A stretch of DNA of 26,015 nt from JANRIC01 sp033765345 (GCA_033765345.1 JANRIC010000253.1:1-26015), one strand, 5' to 3'. Positions 1-9,038 are shown, counted from the first letter of the stretch. Notes: generated from the sequence alone by a model not told the origin. Translations and numbers: made by a program.

Positions 1-136
1 TTCTTAATTCTTAATTCTTAATTCTTAATTCTTAATTCTTAATTCTTAATTCTTAATTCTTAATTCTTAATTCTTAATTCTTAATTCTTAATTCTTAATT
101 CTTAATTCTTAATTCTTAATTCTTAATTCTTAATTC
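1..136. repeat. Heptamer tandem array (TTCTTAA)
   Basis: Nineteen perfect copies of the 7-base unit TTCTTAA plus a partial copy, with no interruption seen. The array ends one base before the stop codon of the ABC exporter gene and runs off the left edge, so its full length is unknown. A 7-base unit is typical of a slippage-prone microsatellite. Its reverse complement, TTAAGAA, contains TAA in rotating frames, so it is not coding. No function can be assigned. Confidence 0.97.
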
Positions 137-137
137 C

Positions 138-2003
138 TTACTTATAACCCTCTGCTTGTAGATTAAATAATTCGGCATAAAGCCCTTCGGCAGCCAGCAA
201 CGCTTCGTGAGAGCCGATCTCTACGAGTTTGCCCTGCTTGAGTACGGCAATGCGGTCTGCCATCCTTACTGTAGAAAATCGGTGCGAGATCAAGACGGCC
301 GTTTTGCCCTTGGTAAGCTCTGAAAAGCGCACAAATACTTCGTATTCTGCCCTGGCATCTAGGGCAGCTGTGGGTTCATCCAAGATAAGGAGTTGAGCAT
401 CCCGCATATAGGCACGCCCAAGAGCTACTTTTTGCCATTCGCCGCCAGAAAGCTCTACACCGTCTGTAAATTGTCGCCCCAACATTTGCTTATACCCTTT
501 GGGAAGTTTTTGAATCACTTTATCAGCCAGACTTTGCCCAGCTGCAAATTGAATTTCTTCTTCATTTTCGCGGTGATCGATTTTCCCCACCGCAATATTC
601 TCCGAAACTATCAATTGGAATTTTACAAAATCCTGAAAAATTAAACCGATTAATTTTCTATATTCCAACAGATCGTATTCTCGCACATCAATACCATCTA
701 GGAGAATGCGCCCTTCATCTGGTTCATAAAGTCTGGCCAGAAGCTTAACCAGGGTTGTTTTACCGGCTCCGTTTTCGCCTACCAATGCCAGTTTTTCTCC
801 GGCTTTCAAATGAAAATGAACGCCCCTTACCGCCCAAATTGCTGTATTCGGGTATTTAAAACCTACATTTTCAAACTCAAAACCTGTTTGAATTTTTGGA
901 GGAATAGGCCTGGGTTTATCCGGCGAGCTAATCAATGGTTTCATGGCTAGAAAATCAAATAAGTCTTGTAAAAAAAGGGCTTCTTGTGCAATAAAAGAAA
1001 AACGATTAAAAACCGACTGCAAAATGGCCTGTAAACGACTGAAAGAACCCGATAGAAAAGTCAAATCACCTATAGTCAGATTACCCTGTATGGTCTTCCA
1101 GATAATAAAAATATAGGCTATATAATAACCGATAGTACCCAAAACGGTGAAAAAAAAGCCCCAGATACTTCTTTTGATAGCCAAAGCACGATTAGCCAAG
1201 TAATAACGATGCGCCAAGTCTTTGAAACGATCCGTAATAAAATCAGAAAGCCCAAAGATTTTTACCTCTTTGGCCATCTCATCACTGGCACCAATGTATC
1301 GCAAATAATCTAGTTCCCGACGCTCAGGTGTCCAACCCCTGACCAACGAATAATTAGACCGATTAAAATAAGCATCGCTGATAAAAGAAGGGATAATGCT
1401 TAAAAGCAAAAATATAATCAACCAAGGATTAAAAACCACTAAGCCAGCCGAAAGGAAAAAAACAGTAATAATATCCTGAAATTGTCCCAAAATTTGTGAC
1501 ATCAAATGAACCCGATTGGTGGTTTGCTTGCGTGCTCTTTCAAGCTTATCGTAGAATTCGGCGTTTTCAAATTGTGCCAAATCCAGCAAAGCCGCTTGTT
1601 TCATAAGTCGAATAGAACTTTCATTGCCGAATAAGTCTCCAAGCAGCGCATCAGCCAATATAATAGCCCGGTTGAGCAAATCTGAAAGAAATGCCATTCC
1701 AAGCTCAAGCATGATCCACCACCATAATTGATTAAAGTCTGCTTCTGATGGATTCTGAATCATGAGCACGATTTCATCAATAATGAGCTTCCCAATATAA
1801 AGACTGAATAACGGAATAGCCGACTTCAGAAGCCGAAGCAAGATATTTAAGACGGTAAGCGTCTTGTTTGTCTGCCAGATAAGAGCAAAAAGCTTGGGAA
1901 TATTTTTGAAAGCTTCCAGATTATCACGAAATGAAGCAGTATTTGACCGTGAACCATCAGGATTAATGATTCTATTGGAGCGATTGCCATTTTTTTTGGA
2001 CAT
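138..2003 (-). CDS. ABC exporter, fused permease and ATPase
   Basis: 621 residues with the full half-transporter layout of the ABCB/MsbA-like exporter class. Residues about 40-340 hold hydrophobic membrane segments (for example around 52-75, 180-210, 280-305). The ATPase domain fills about 375-615: Walker A GENGAGKTT with the lysine at 415, Q-loop in IFQDF, signature LSGGE near 518, Walker B LLILDEP near 540, and H-loop ISHRFST. All motifs are intact, so it should work as a homodimer or with a partner encoded elsewhere. The permease half is longer at its polar N-terminus (about 35 residues) than classic exporters. The substrate cannot be told; family members export lipids, peptides or drugs. 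It is divergent from hisG, and its stop codon abuts a heptamer array. Start ATG at 2001-2003; no clear Shine-Dalgarno, as is usual in Bacteroidota. Confidence 0.95.
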   Translation of the reverse strand: MSKKNGNRSNRIINPDGSRSNTASFRDNLEAFKNIPKLFALIWQTNKTLTVLNILLRLLKSAIPLFSLYIGKLIIDEIVLMIQNPSEADFNQLWWWIMLELGMAFLSDLLNRAIILADALLGDLFGNESSIRLMKQAALLDLAQFENAEFYDKLERARKQTTNRVHLMSQILGQFQDIITVFFLSAGLVVFNPWLIIFLLLSIIPSFISDAYFNRSNYSLVRGWTPERRELDYLRYIGASDEMAKEVKIFGLSDFITDRFKDLAHRYYLANRALAIKRSIWGFFFTVLGTIGYYIAYIFIIWKTIQGNLTIGDLTFLSGSFSRLQAILQSVFNRFSFIAQEALFLQDLFDFLAMKPLISSPDKPRPIPPKIQTGFEFENVGFKYPNTAIWAVRGVHFHLKAGEKLALVGENGAGKTTLVKLLARLYEPDEGRILLDGIDVREYDLLEYRKLIGLIFQDFVKFQLIVSENIAVGKIDHRENEEEIQFAAGQSLADKVIQKLPKGYKQMLGRQFTDGVELSGGEWQKVALGRAYMRDAQLLILDEPTAALDARAEYEVFVRFSELTKGKTAVLISHRFSTVRMADRIAVLKQGKLVEIGSHEALLAAEGLYAELFNLQAEGYK

Positions 2004-2197
2004 ATTCTTTTGCTTTATACAAAATCAAAATGATCAAATGTTTTGCACCTGCTTGAAATCCAACACACGCTTATGTATAATCCGTATGCTGGGTTTATGT
2101 AGGTTTTTATCAAATAATTGATTATCCAAATTTAAACATAGAATTTTCTTTTTGGGCATTTGTTAGACAATTCTTATCTAAATGAAAGATTATTTAC

Positions 2198-2205
2198 TAA
2201 TTTTG
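2198..2205 (+). promoter_or_regulatory. Possible -7 promoter element for hisG
   Basis: TAATTTTG fits the Bacteroidota -7 consensus TAnnTTTG. Transcription would start near 2212, downstream of the first in-frame ATG (2182), which argues for the later TTG start of hisG. No convincing -33 TTTG lies 19-21 bases upstream, so support is partial. Confidence 0.4.
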
Positions 2206-2229
2206 CATTCCCAAAAAAAACTTTTTACA

Positions 2230-3090
2230 TTGGATATAAGATTACGTTTAGCCATACAAAAGTCAGGACGACTGAGCGAGGGCAGCCTTGAGCTGGTCCG
2301 CGAGTGTGGGGTTTCATTCACCCAAGCAATGGGCAAACTAAAAGCTGATTCGCATAATTTTCCGCTAGAATTTCTATTTCTCAGAGATGATGACATTCCT
2401 AAATATGTCGCCAATGGCATTGCTGATATCGGAATAGTGGGCGAGAATGTACTCGTGGAGAAAGCCGAAGACGTGGAGATGGTTGAAAAATTGGGCTTTT
2501 CCAAATGCCGTCTGTCCATTGCTGTACCAAAAGAACACGATTTTTATGGAGTAGAAGACCTAGAAGGTCTTAAAATAGCCACTTCTTATCCACGCTTATT
2601 GCAAGCTTACCTGGATCAAGAAGGCATCAAAGCCGAGATTCACGAAATCAGCGGCTCTGTAGAGATTGCTCCCAGCATTGGTCTGGCAGATGCCGTCTGC
2701 GATATTGTAAGCTCAGGCAGCACTTTGATTAGCAATGGATTAAAAGAGGTTTTGAAAATATTCAAGTCCGAAGCCGTATTGATTGCCAATAAGCAGATGC
2801 TTCCTGAACGACAAGAAATTCTTGAGCAACTACTTTTCCGAATCCACGCCGTTAAAAAAGCCGGTAATTTTAAATACATTCTGATGAATGTACCCAATGA
2901 TGCGATTGCTAAGGTAAGTAGCATTCTGCCAGTGATGAAAAGCCCTTCAGTGATGCCTCTGGCTATGGAGGGTTGGAGTTCTTTGCATTCTGTGGTGAAT
3001 GAAGATGAATTTTGGAAAGTCATAGAGCAGCTTAAAGCTGCCGGAGCTGAAGGAATTCTCGTTATTCCGATCGAAAAAATGATCTCTTGA
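2230..3090 (+). CDS. hisG: ATP phosphoribosyltransferase, long form
   Basis: First step of histidine synthesis: ATP plus PRPP gives phosphoribosyl-ATP. The protein carries the family's opening RLRLAIQKSGRL, then GIADIGIVGENVLVE, and a substrate loop ending in SSGSTLISNGL. About 286 residues means the long HisG form, whose C-terminal ACT-like domain (about the last 80 residues) binds histidine for feedback inhibition; no HisZ is needed. I choose TTG at 2230 (giving MDIRLRLAIQKSG) because homologues start there and a TAnnTTTG element at 2198-2205 would put the transcript start after the alternative ATG at 2182. The ATG start would add 16 unusual residues. A 207-base gap separates it from hisD. 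Confidence 0.93.
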   Translation: MDIRLRLAIQKSGRLSEGSLELVRECGVSFTQAMGKLKADSHNFPLEFLFLRDDDIPKYVANGIADIGIVGENVLVEKAEDVEMVEKLGFSKCRLSIAVPKEHDFYGVEDLEGLKIATSYPRLLQAYLDQEGIKAEIHEISGSVEIAPSIGLADAVCDIVSSGSTLISNGLKEVLKIFKSEAVLIANKQMLPERQEILEQLLFRIHAVKKAGNFKYILMNVPNDAIAKVSSILPVMKSPSVMPLAMEGWSSLHSVVNEDEFWKVIEQLKAAGAEGILVIPIEKMIS

Positions 3091-3297
3091 TCTAATCCAT
3101 ATCGGAAGAAGGTAGTATTAAAGATCTAATGCCAAATGACAGCCCGTTGTGGTCTGTGTTTTCATTTATTTAAACTCATAGTATTAATTGTTGTATACTA
3201 CCCAAAAGAGGATCACCTACTACTCATAGATTTTTAAAACAAACTAATATGCATTTTGAGTTTTAAGAGTTCCGAGAGGGACTTAATTTGAAGTACA

Positions 3298-4590
3298 ATG
3301 AAAAAGATTTTATACCCCCCAAAATCCAGTTGGGCACAACTGAGTGAACGCGCCGGTCAGAAGTATGAAGACCTTCACGAAGCCGTAAAGCCTATTTTGA
3401 ATCAGGTCAAAGAAGAAGGTGATGCTGCGCTGCGGAAATTTGTCAAAAGATTTGATGATGTTTGGATTGAAAATTTCCGGGTAAGTCATCAGGAATTTGA
3501 AGAAGCCAACCGCTTTGTAAGCGATGAATTGAAAAAAGCGATTCAGGTAGCCAAATATAATATTGCCAAATTTCATATTGCCCAAAAAGAAACCCTCAGA
3601 AAGATCGAGACTATGGAAGGTGTTTCCTGCTGGCGTAAAAGCACTCCCATTGAAAAAATCGGTTTGTATATTCCCAGCCAGAGCGCACCTCTTTTCTCTA
3701 CCATTTTGATGCTTGGGATTCCAGCCAATATGGCCGGATGCGAAGACATTGTCCTCTGCTCAACCCCCAACAAAGACGGTACTATCCATCCAGTGATCTT
3801 ATACACTGCTAATTTGCTCAATATCAAACACGTATTCAAAGCTGGAGGTGCTCAAGCAATTGCGGCTATGGCCTATGGAACTGAATCCATCCCACAAGTA
3901 TATAAAATCTTCGGACCCAGCAATCAATACGTGACCGCAGCCAAGCAACTCGTTTCGGAAGAAGGGGTGGCTATCGACATGACTGCCGGACCCTCTGAAC
4001 TCCTCGTGATTGCCGACCAATCCGCCAATCCGGTTTTTGTGGCTGCCGATCTTCTTTCACAGGCAGAACACGGCAAAGATAGTCAGGTGATTCTGGCTGC
4101 TTCTTCAGAAAATTTTGTGGATCAGGTACTCGTCGAAATGTCTCGTCAATTAAGATTGCTGCCCCGACAGCACATCGCCTCCCAAGCCCTGGAAAAAAGC
4201 CGGGCGATTGTTTTCCAAAATAATCTAGAGGCTTTAGAATTCTCGAATATGTACGCACCCGAGCACCTCATTATTTCTACCACACAGGATGACATCCTGG
4301 CTGAACGGGTCATGAATGCAGGTTCGGTTTTCCTAGGACCCTACTCGCCCGAAAGCGTAGGAGATTATGCCTCTGGCACCAACCATACCTTGCCCACAGA
4401 AGGTTTTGCCCGAACATTCAGCGGAGTTTCGCTAGATAGTTTTGTGAAAAAAATTACCTTTCAAAAATTGACCGCCAAAGGAATTTGCAATATCGGACGC
4501 ACCGTAGAGATTATGGCCGAAGCCGAAGGATTACAAGCACACAAAAACGCCGTTACGGTCAGATTAGAAGCCCTCAAAAATGGAATTTAA
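3298..4590 (+). CDS. hisD: Histidinol dehydrogenase
   Basis: 430 residues, the usual length. It catalyses the last two oxidations of the pathway, histidinol to histidine, with two NAD+ and one zinc. Family motifs are plain: GPSNQYVTAAKQLV, DMTAGPSELLVIAD, LLSQAEHG, and SVGDYASGTNHTLPT. The four zinc ligands known for this family are all present: Gln255 and His258 (QAEH), Asp356 (GDYASG) and His415 (AHKNAV). The gene overlaps hisC by 11 bases, so the two are surely co-translated. The 207-base spacer from hisG holds no gene I can see, only a weak long-range inverted repeat (GGTAGTAT at 3111, ATACTACC at 3195) and no clear promoter. Confidence 0.97.
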   Translation: MKKILYPPKSSWAQLSERAGQKYEDLHEAVKPILNQVKEEGDAALRKFVKRFDDVWIENFRVSHQEFEEANRFVSDELKKAIQVAKYNIAKFHIAQKETLRKIETMEGVSCWRKSTPIEKIGLYIPSQSAPLFSTILMLGIPANMAGCEDIVLCSTPNKDGTIHPVILYTANLLNIKHVFKAGGAQAIAAMAYGTESIPQVYKIFGPSNQYVTAAKQLVSEEGVAIDMTAGPSELLVIADQSANPVFVAADLLSQAEHGKDSQVILAASSENFVDQVLVEMSRQLRLLPRQHIASQALEKSRAIVFQNNLEALEFSNMYAPEHLIISTTQDDILAERVMNAGSVFLGPYSPESVGDYASGTNHTLPTEGFARTFSGVSLDSFVKKITFQKLTAKGICNIGRTVEIMAEAEGLQAHKNAVTVRLEALKNGI

Positions 4591-5632
4591 TGTCAATGCT
4601 TGGCTTCGTCCGAATGTGCTTCGGATGAAGCCCTATTCTTCTGCCCGGGATGAATTTTCGGGCAGCGAAGGAATTTTTCTGGATGCTAATGAAAACTCTT
4701 TGGGTTCTGTTGGTATTGCGGAATATTATAACCGCTATCCTGATCCTTTGCAAAAAAACTTAAAACTTAAACTTGCACAAATCGAAAATATCCCTCCCGA
4801 TTGGATATTTCTGGGCAATGGCAGCGATGAAGCTATAGATTTGGTCATTCGAGCCTTTTGTGAACCCGCACAAGATCAGGTGATTATACTGCCCCCCACG
4901 TATGGAATGTATCAGGTAAGTGCCCACCTGAATAATGTCGGTGTGCTAGAAGTACCGCTTTTACCCAATTTTCAATTGGATGTAGACCGAATTATTGCTT
5001 CTTTTAGCCCTCAAACCAAAATTTTATTTATCTGCTCACCCAATAACCCAAGCGGCAATCTGATGCATCGAGGCGATCTGGAAAAAGTCATTCAAAATTT
5101 CCCAGGCATCGTACTCCTAGATGAAGCTTATGTAGACTTTGCCCCCGGATTTTCCCTGATTTCAGCACTCAAAGAATATCCAAATCTGATCATCATCAAA
5201 ACTTTCTCCAAAGCCTGGGGTTTGGCTGGACTCAGACTAGGCGTGGCTTTTGCCCAACCGGAGATCATTCGAGTTTTTAATAAAATCAAACCTCCCTACA
5301 ATATCAATTTACTGACCCAGGAAGTCGCCCTGAAAGCTCTCGAGAAACCAGAAATAAAAGCACAAATGCTTGAAGAAATATTTTCTGAAAAGTTATTTTT
5401 AGAAGAGCAATTATATAAACAAAAAGAAGTCCTGAAAATTTTCCCCTCGAGTGCTAATTTTCTATTGGTGCAATTTAGAGAAGCAGATCGAATGTATGAT
5501 TATTTGGTTTCAAAACAGATCATCGTGCGTAATCGGTCTAAGGTATTGTATTGTGAAGGCTGCCTGAGGATTACAGTAGGAACACATAGCGAGAATGTGG
5601 CACTTTTGAAGGCGATAGAGGCATATACATAA
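4580..5632 (+). CDS. hisC: Histidinol-phosphate aminotransferase
   Basis: 350 residues, fold-type I PLP aminotransferase that converts imidazole acetol phosphate and glutamate to histidinol phosphate. Seen in order: FLGNGSDEAIDLVIRAF (cofactor phosphate region), SPNNPSGN, LDEAYVDF with the Asp that contacts the pyridine nitrogen, and KTFSKAWGLAGLRLG, where Lys211 forms the Schiff base. A C-terminal LRITVGTHSEN carries the substrate-carboxylate Arg. Its start lies inside hisD (11-base overlap, different frame). A strong terminator begins two bases after the stop, so the operon ends here without hisB, hisH, hisA, hisF or hisI. Confidence 0.97.
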   Translation: MEFNVNAWLRPNVLRMKPYSSARDEFSGSEGIFLDANENSLGSVGIAEYYNRYPDPLQKNLKLKLAQIENIPPDWIFLGNGSDEAIDLVIRAFCEPAQDQVIILPPTYGMYQVSAHLNNVGVLEVPLLPNFQLDVDRIIASFSPQTKILFICSPNNPSGNLMHRGDLEKVIQNFPGIVLLDEAYVDFAPGFSLISALKEYPNLIIIKTFSKAWGLAGLRLGVAFAQPEIIRVFNKIKPPYNINLLTQEVALKALEKPEIKAQMLEEIFSEKLFLEEQLYKQKEVLKIFPSSANFLLVQFREADRMYDYLVSKQIIVRNRSKVLYCEGCLRITVGTHSENVALLKAIEAYT

Positions 5633-5633
5633 A

Positions 5634-5660
5634 AAAACTCCTGTAAATTACAGGAGTTTT
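5634..5660. terminator. Bidirectional terminator between hisC and tonB
   Basis: Perfect inverted repeat: AAAACTCCTGTA pairs with TACAGGAGTTTT around a 3-base loop. It has a T-run on one side and an A-run on the other, so it can end both hisC (plus) and tonB (minus) transcripts. Confidence 0.9.
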
Positions 5661-5705
5661 GATGAATGAAATTATTATGGATAATATTTTTAAAATCAAT
5701 GTATT

Positions 5706-6395
5706 TTAGGTCAGTTTAAAACGAAGGGGAACGGTCATTCTTTGTCTGACAGGTCTTCCTCTTTGTTTACCGGGCTTCCATTTGGGAGAAGACTTGATAA
5801 TACGAATCGCTTCTTCATCACAACCTGCACCAATACCTTTTAATACTTTAAAATCAGTTAGAGAGCCATCTTTGTCTACGACCATTTCAATGACTACGGT
5901 TCCTTCGACACCAAGCTTTTTGGCTTGTTTTGGATAAACCAGATTTTTGCTAACGTATTCGTAAAATTTGGGTAAACCTCCTTCGGGTGCAGCCCCTTCT
6001 TCAACCACCAGAAAGATTTCATCTTCTCTTTCTTCTTTTGGAGGCGGTGGTGGTGGTGCATTGATTTTAACGGGTACATCGGGCACAGTTTCCTCTTCCA
6101 CTTCTACATCCAGTTCCATTTGTACTTGTTCCTGAATTTCTTCTTCTTCGGGCACTTCTACGATTTCGGGTTGTTGTAAAACCGGAGGTGGTGGCGGTGG
6201 CATTTCGGTGATCGGAATCTCGATCATTTCTGTCTGTTCTTCTTGCAAGCTACCTAGATCAATGGTCTCTAGAGAGTCATAAAACTTCCATTCGAAAGCC
6301 ATAATGACAAGAGACAAACTGATGACAAGTCCAAACAAAAGAAATGGAGTTCTTTTGCCATTTAAGTCAATTTTTGGATTTTTTTTGGGTTCCAT
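5706..6395 (-). CDS. tonB: Energy transducer TonB
   Basis: 229 residues with the TonB layout. Residues 17-35 form one N-terminal membrane anchor after a basic cytoplasmic tail (KKNPK, GKR). Residues about 55-135 form a Pro/Glu-rich periplasmic linker with two polyproline runs (MPPPPPP near 65 and APPPPPPK near 113). Residues about 142-229 are the TonB C-terminal domain: YP at 154-155, GTVVIEMVVDKDGSLTDFKVLKGIG, and a closing PLRFKLT. It would pass proton-motive energy from ExbB/ExbD to outer-membrane receptors; neither partner is in this window. The anchor and the IDL-NGKRTPFLLFGL opening are typical of Bacteroidota TonB proteins. One of several tonB copies is likely in such a genome (inference). 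Confidence 0.95.
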   Translation of the reverse strand: MEPKKNPKIDLNGKRTPFLLFGLVISLSLVIMAFEWKFYDSLETIDLGSLQEEQTEMIEIPITEMPPPPPPVLQQPEIVEVPEEEEIQEQVQMELDVEVEEETVPDVPVKINAPPPPPPKEEREDEIFLVVEEGAAPEGGLPKFYEYVSKNLVYPKQAKKLGVEGTVVIEMVVDKDGSLTDFKVLKGIGAGCDEEAIRIIKSSPKWKPGKQRGRPVRQRMTVPLRFKLT

Positions 6396-6804
6396 GGTCT
6401 AAAAATTTTATGGTTTATAGTTTTACCAAAAACTTACGCAAATAAGATATTTAAAGTTTTATTTTTGTACTTTTTTGGGTTAAACCTAAAACCGTTAAAG
6501 CTTTGAACAAGTTCCATCGTGTATAAAGCCAAATAATCTTTTGAAAAAGAATTAATTATGCTTTAAATTTAATTACACTGCAAAATTAATTTTTAGTAGT
6601 TGTGGAATTAAATATTTTAGATTATCAAATTATTAATTAATCGGCTGATTTAAGCTTTAAAATATACCCAAATTGTTAGCGAATAAGATAACTAATGTGG
6701 TATTTGCACTATTTATAAAAAAAATAATTTTTTTTTCGGGTCAAAATCAAACAAAATTGTGTTAAGCTGATATATATTAGTTATGTAAAATAACCTAATA
6801 GCTT
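6396..6804. other. AT-rich divergent intergenic region
   Basis: 409 bases between the divergent tonB and the secreted-protein gene, very AT-rich with no coding frame I can support. It holds a possible minus-strand -7 element for tonB (TAATTTTG read leftward at 6581-6588, without a good -33) and a possible plus-strand promoter at 6757-6785. No repeat array, tRNA or riboswitch was recognised. Confidence 0.6.
6757..6785 (+). promoter_or_regulatory. Possible promoter for the 6805 gene
   Basis: TTG at 6757, an 18-base spacer and TAGTTATG at 6778-6785, one base away from TAnnTTTG. The transcript would start near 6791, just before the ATG at 6805. Confidence 0.35.
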
Positions 6805-7692
6805 ATGGAAAGAGTAAAGATTCATGCAATATTATTTGTGTTTTTTATGGTTTGTCAAAATACTGTCCTTCGGTCGCAAACTACCAATTGGATGGATGGA
6901 ACCTGGATTGGAATTGCCTACCAGGTTGGGATTAAGGATACGTGGAAAATTGTACTAAAGAATGATTTTTCTAAAAAAAGTTATGCAGTATCTTACCCTA
7001 CGTTGAATTGTCAGGTGACCTGGGATCTATTGCAAGCAGATACACAAAAAGCAAGCTTTCAACAAAAAATCACACAGTCCGCTCCCAATTGCAATCAGGA
7101 TAACCTGATCGTAATTACAAAAATCAGCGAAGAATACGTAACTTATTCCAGTTTTTTGCCCCAAACCGGGGAATTATTTGCGTATGCGACGCTTGTCAAA
7201 GTAGATGAAAATAAATTTGCCGATTCCGATAAGATTAAAATAGAGAATAATGCCTGCGAAAATCTGTTTTTTGACCTGGAAAAAGGCACCCTAAATGGAC
7301 TTCAACTAGGAGCTCAACAGAAAGACATCAAAAATGCCCTGCCCTGTTTTACGGGTGATTCTCCAGACGGTGCTGAGTATAACTGTGGTGGAGGCGTGTT
7401 TTTCCTCGGTCATGGTTTTTTCTTTTACTCCGGGCAGGATTATATTGAAGTCAGGAGCAACTATCTTGGTAAGATGACCAATGAAATTATGCATCGATCT
7501 CCACAGGAAATAGAGCAAGGTTTAGGCTATCCTGACAGGCAGGAAAATGTACGCAAATGGGATGGTACACAGCGTATTCATTATTTTTATAAGAGAAAAT
7601 ATGGCTGCTTGAGTGTGGTCTTTGTGGATAAAAAAGTGGTAAGGGTGGCTGCTCACGCTACTTCTGTCAATGAGACTAAACTTTGTTATTAA
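6805..7692 (+). CDS. Secreted protein of unknown function
   Basis: 295 residues. A signal peptide is visible (basic MERVKIH, hydrophobic core AILFVFFMVC, likely cut near LRSQ-TTN). The first half (about 28-130) reads as a small beta-rich domain: DGTWIGIAYQV, then YPTLNCQVTWDL and ITQSAPNC. This pattern of WxG near the start, YPxLxC and a later conserved Cys recalls a domain I have seen attached to bacterial kinases and secreted proteins, but I cannot name it firmly. The second half (about 150-290) has CxNLFFDLEKGTLNGL and a GGGVFFLGHGFFFYSG segment. Six or more cysteines suggest disulfides in the periplasm or outside the cell. It stands alone and faces a convergent gene across a terminator. 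Confidence 0.8.
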   Translation: MERVKIHAILFVFFMVCQNTVLRSQTTNWMDGTWIGIAYQVGIKDTWKIVLKNDFSKKSYAVSYPTLNCQVTWDLLQADTQKASFQQKITQSAPNCNQDNLIVITKISEEYVTYSSFLPQTGELFAYATLVKVDENKFADSDKIKIENNACENLFFDLEKGTLNGLQLGAQQKDIKNALPCFTGDSPDGAEYNCGGGVFFLGHGFFFYSGQDYIEVRSNYLGKMTNEIMHRSPQEIEQGLGYPDRQENVRKWDGTQRIHYFYKRKYGCLSVVFVDKKVVRVAAHATSVNETKLCY

Positions 7693-7706
7693 CAATTGTA
7701 TTTTAT

Positions 7707-7746
7707 CCATCTTCGGTATAATTTTAGAGATAAATACCGGAGATGG
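7707..7746. terminator. Bidirectional terminator
   Basis: CCATCTTCGGTAT pairs with ATACCGGAGATGG, 13 positions with one wobble/mismatch, flanked by TTTTAT on the left and ATAAAAT on the right. It lies in the 75-base gap between two convergent genes and can serve both. Confidence 0.8.
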
Positions 7747-7767
7747 ATGCATAAAATCTTGCCTTGA

Positions 7768-8703
7768 TCACTGCTGCTGTTTTTCAATGATTCCTTTTAA
7801 TTTGCGAAGAATTTTGTACACTTCATAAATGGGTTCTTCGCTGGCATCAAATTGTCTGCTTATGCTGTATTGATCTTTATCTAAGATAACAAAAATCCAA
7901 TTTCTCCCAAACACATAAGCACCATAAAGCGGAAATTTTTCTTCGTTATGTGTCTGTGCGACAAGCATCGCCACCAGTAGTTGCCCCAAAGGGTCGCTGT
8001 CGGTACCTCTTTCTTTTTTGTATTCGTGTAAGCAAAAATAAGGAGCTTCCGGGCTGTAGTCACCTGCGGAAACTAGGAAATCAACCCGACCGTTTACGTA
8101 TACGAGCTCTCCATCGAGCGTAGTTAGACTCGCACCCAGATTTCTTTGTGCAAAGGCACTGTATACATCTACTTTTTCATAGTTGAGCAAACGAAGAATG
8201 CCACTGATGAAAAATATTTTGAGTTCGTCTTCATTCCAGCGGGGAACGTAGTTTTTGAGGTCATTTCTTAGGCTTTCAAGCTGTTTACTTTCATCATCTG
8301 AAAGAACTTCTTGTGATACATCCAGCCAATTGTTGAGTAGAGGATGATTCTCGATTTTTTGCAGTCCGAAATATTTACGAAGCTGCCCATAATTCCAGTT
8401 TTCGAAAGATTGCATAAAGTATTGAAAGTTAGCACTTTTTTGAAGAGCCTCTTTCTGCATTATCCAAATCTCACTGAGTTTTTCCAGGCTTTTGAAATCC
8501 AGGGTATTTTTTTCGAGAAAGCTTTGGATGATGCCATCTATGTTTTCCGAAAATTTAAACCCGTTAAGTTTTGTAAGCAACTCCAGCAATAACAAAAATT
8601 GATTATCTGCCGAAAGATGTTCGGTAAGTAGATGAATTTGCTCCGGTTCAAGGGCTAAATCAAATTTCTCGAGGGTTTCAGTAGGCTTTATCATAGAAAT
8701 CAT
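7768..8703 (-). CDS. PD-(D/E)XK nuclease-like protein
   Basis: 311 residues, soluble, unnamed. The C-terminal half fits the PD-(D/E)XK nuclease fold: Asp208 in GRVDFLVS, then Glu227-Tyr-Lys229 in CLHEYKKE about 19 residues on, then Gln241 in DPLGQLLVAML, the usual order and spacing for this superfamily. A closing strand pair (LYGAYVFGRNWIFVIL) follows. Residues 1-150 are helical, Leu-rich and lack known motifs. Similar stand-alone proteins are common in Bacteroidota and are generally called PD-(D/E)XK family; whether this one cuts nucleic acid is unknown. Two Met codons (1 and 4) are possible starts. It is the only gene of its transcript, as a terminator lies beyond and 430 non-coding bases lie before it. 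Confidence 0.8.
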   Translation of the reverse strand: MISMIKPTETLEKFDLALEPEQIHLLTEHLSADNQFLLLLELLTKLNGFKFSENIDGIIQSFLEKNTLDFKSLEKLSEIWIMQKEALQKSANFQYFMQSFENWNYGQLRKYFGLQKIENHPLLNNWLDVSQEVLSDDESKQLESLRNDLKNYVPRWNEDELKIFFISGILRLLNYEKVDVYSAFAQRNLGASLTTLDGELVYVNGRVDFLVSAGDYSPEAPYFCLHEYKKERGTDSDPLGQLLVAMLVAQTHNEEKFPLYGAYVFGRNWIFVILDKDQYSISRQFDASEEPIYEVYKILRKLKGIIEKQQQ

Positions 8704-8930
8704 AGGCTTATGCTCTAATATAGTTATTTTTGGATAAATTTGAAAACAGACTCTCTAAAATTGTTTTATTGTTTATCAAAGATAACTTAATATTTTTAAT
8801 AAGTATATTTATTTAACATTTAGCTATTTTAATTAGCTTTTTTCTTTTTTACATGGAATTATTCTATTAAAAATAGCTATTTTGTTTCACTATTTTTGAG
8901 GAATAAAAATTAAATAAAGTGTTATTTTAA

Positions 8931-9038
8931 ATTATTAAGACTGAAACAATTCATATTGAAAATGCAGAAAATCCTGCCAAGTTTTGGTTAGATGAAGTAG
9001 AACTCGCAAACTCTTATGGTTTTAAAAATCAAGAGTAA
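8931..9038 (+). pseudogene. Fragment of a DUF4160-like gene
   Basis: A 35-codon open stretch with no start codon, preceded by TAA (8928) and ended by TAA (9036-9038). It encodes HIENAENPAKFWLDEVELA followed by NSYGFKNQE. The AKFWLDxVELAxxxGF pattern matches the C-terminal half of small DUF4160-type proteins, which sit beside DUF2442 proteins in many bacteria. The N-terminal half and the tail after the Glu are missing, so this is a relic. Family assignment is from memory of the motif. Confidence 0.5.

Noticed and set aside
3091..3297. Riboswitch or attenuator between hisG and hisD
   Set aside because: Only a weak 8-base inverted repeat 76 bases apart; no His-rich leader peptide or known riboswitch core.
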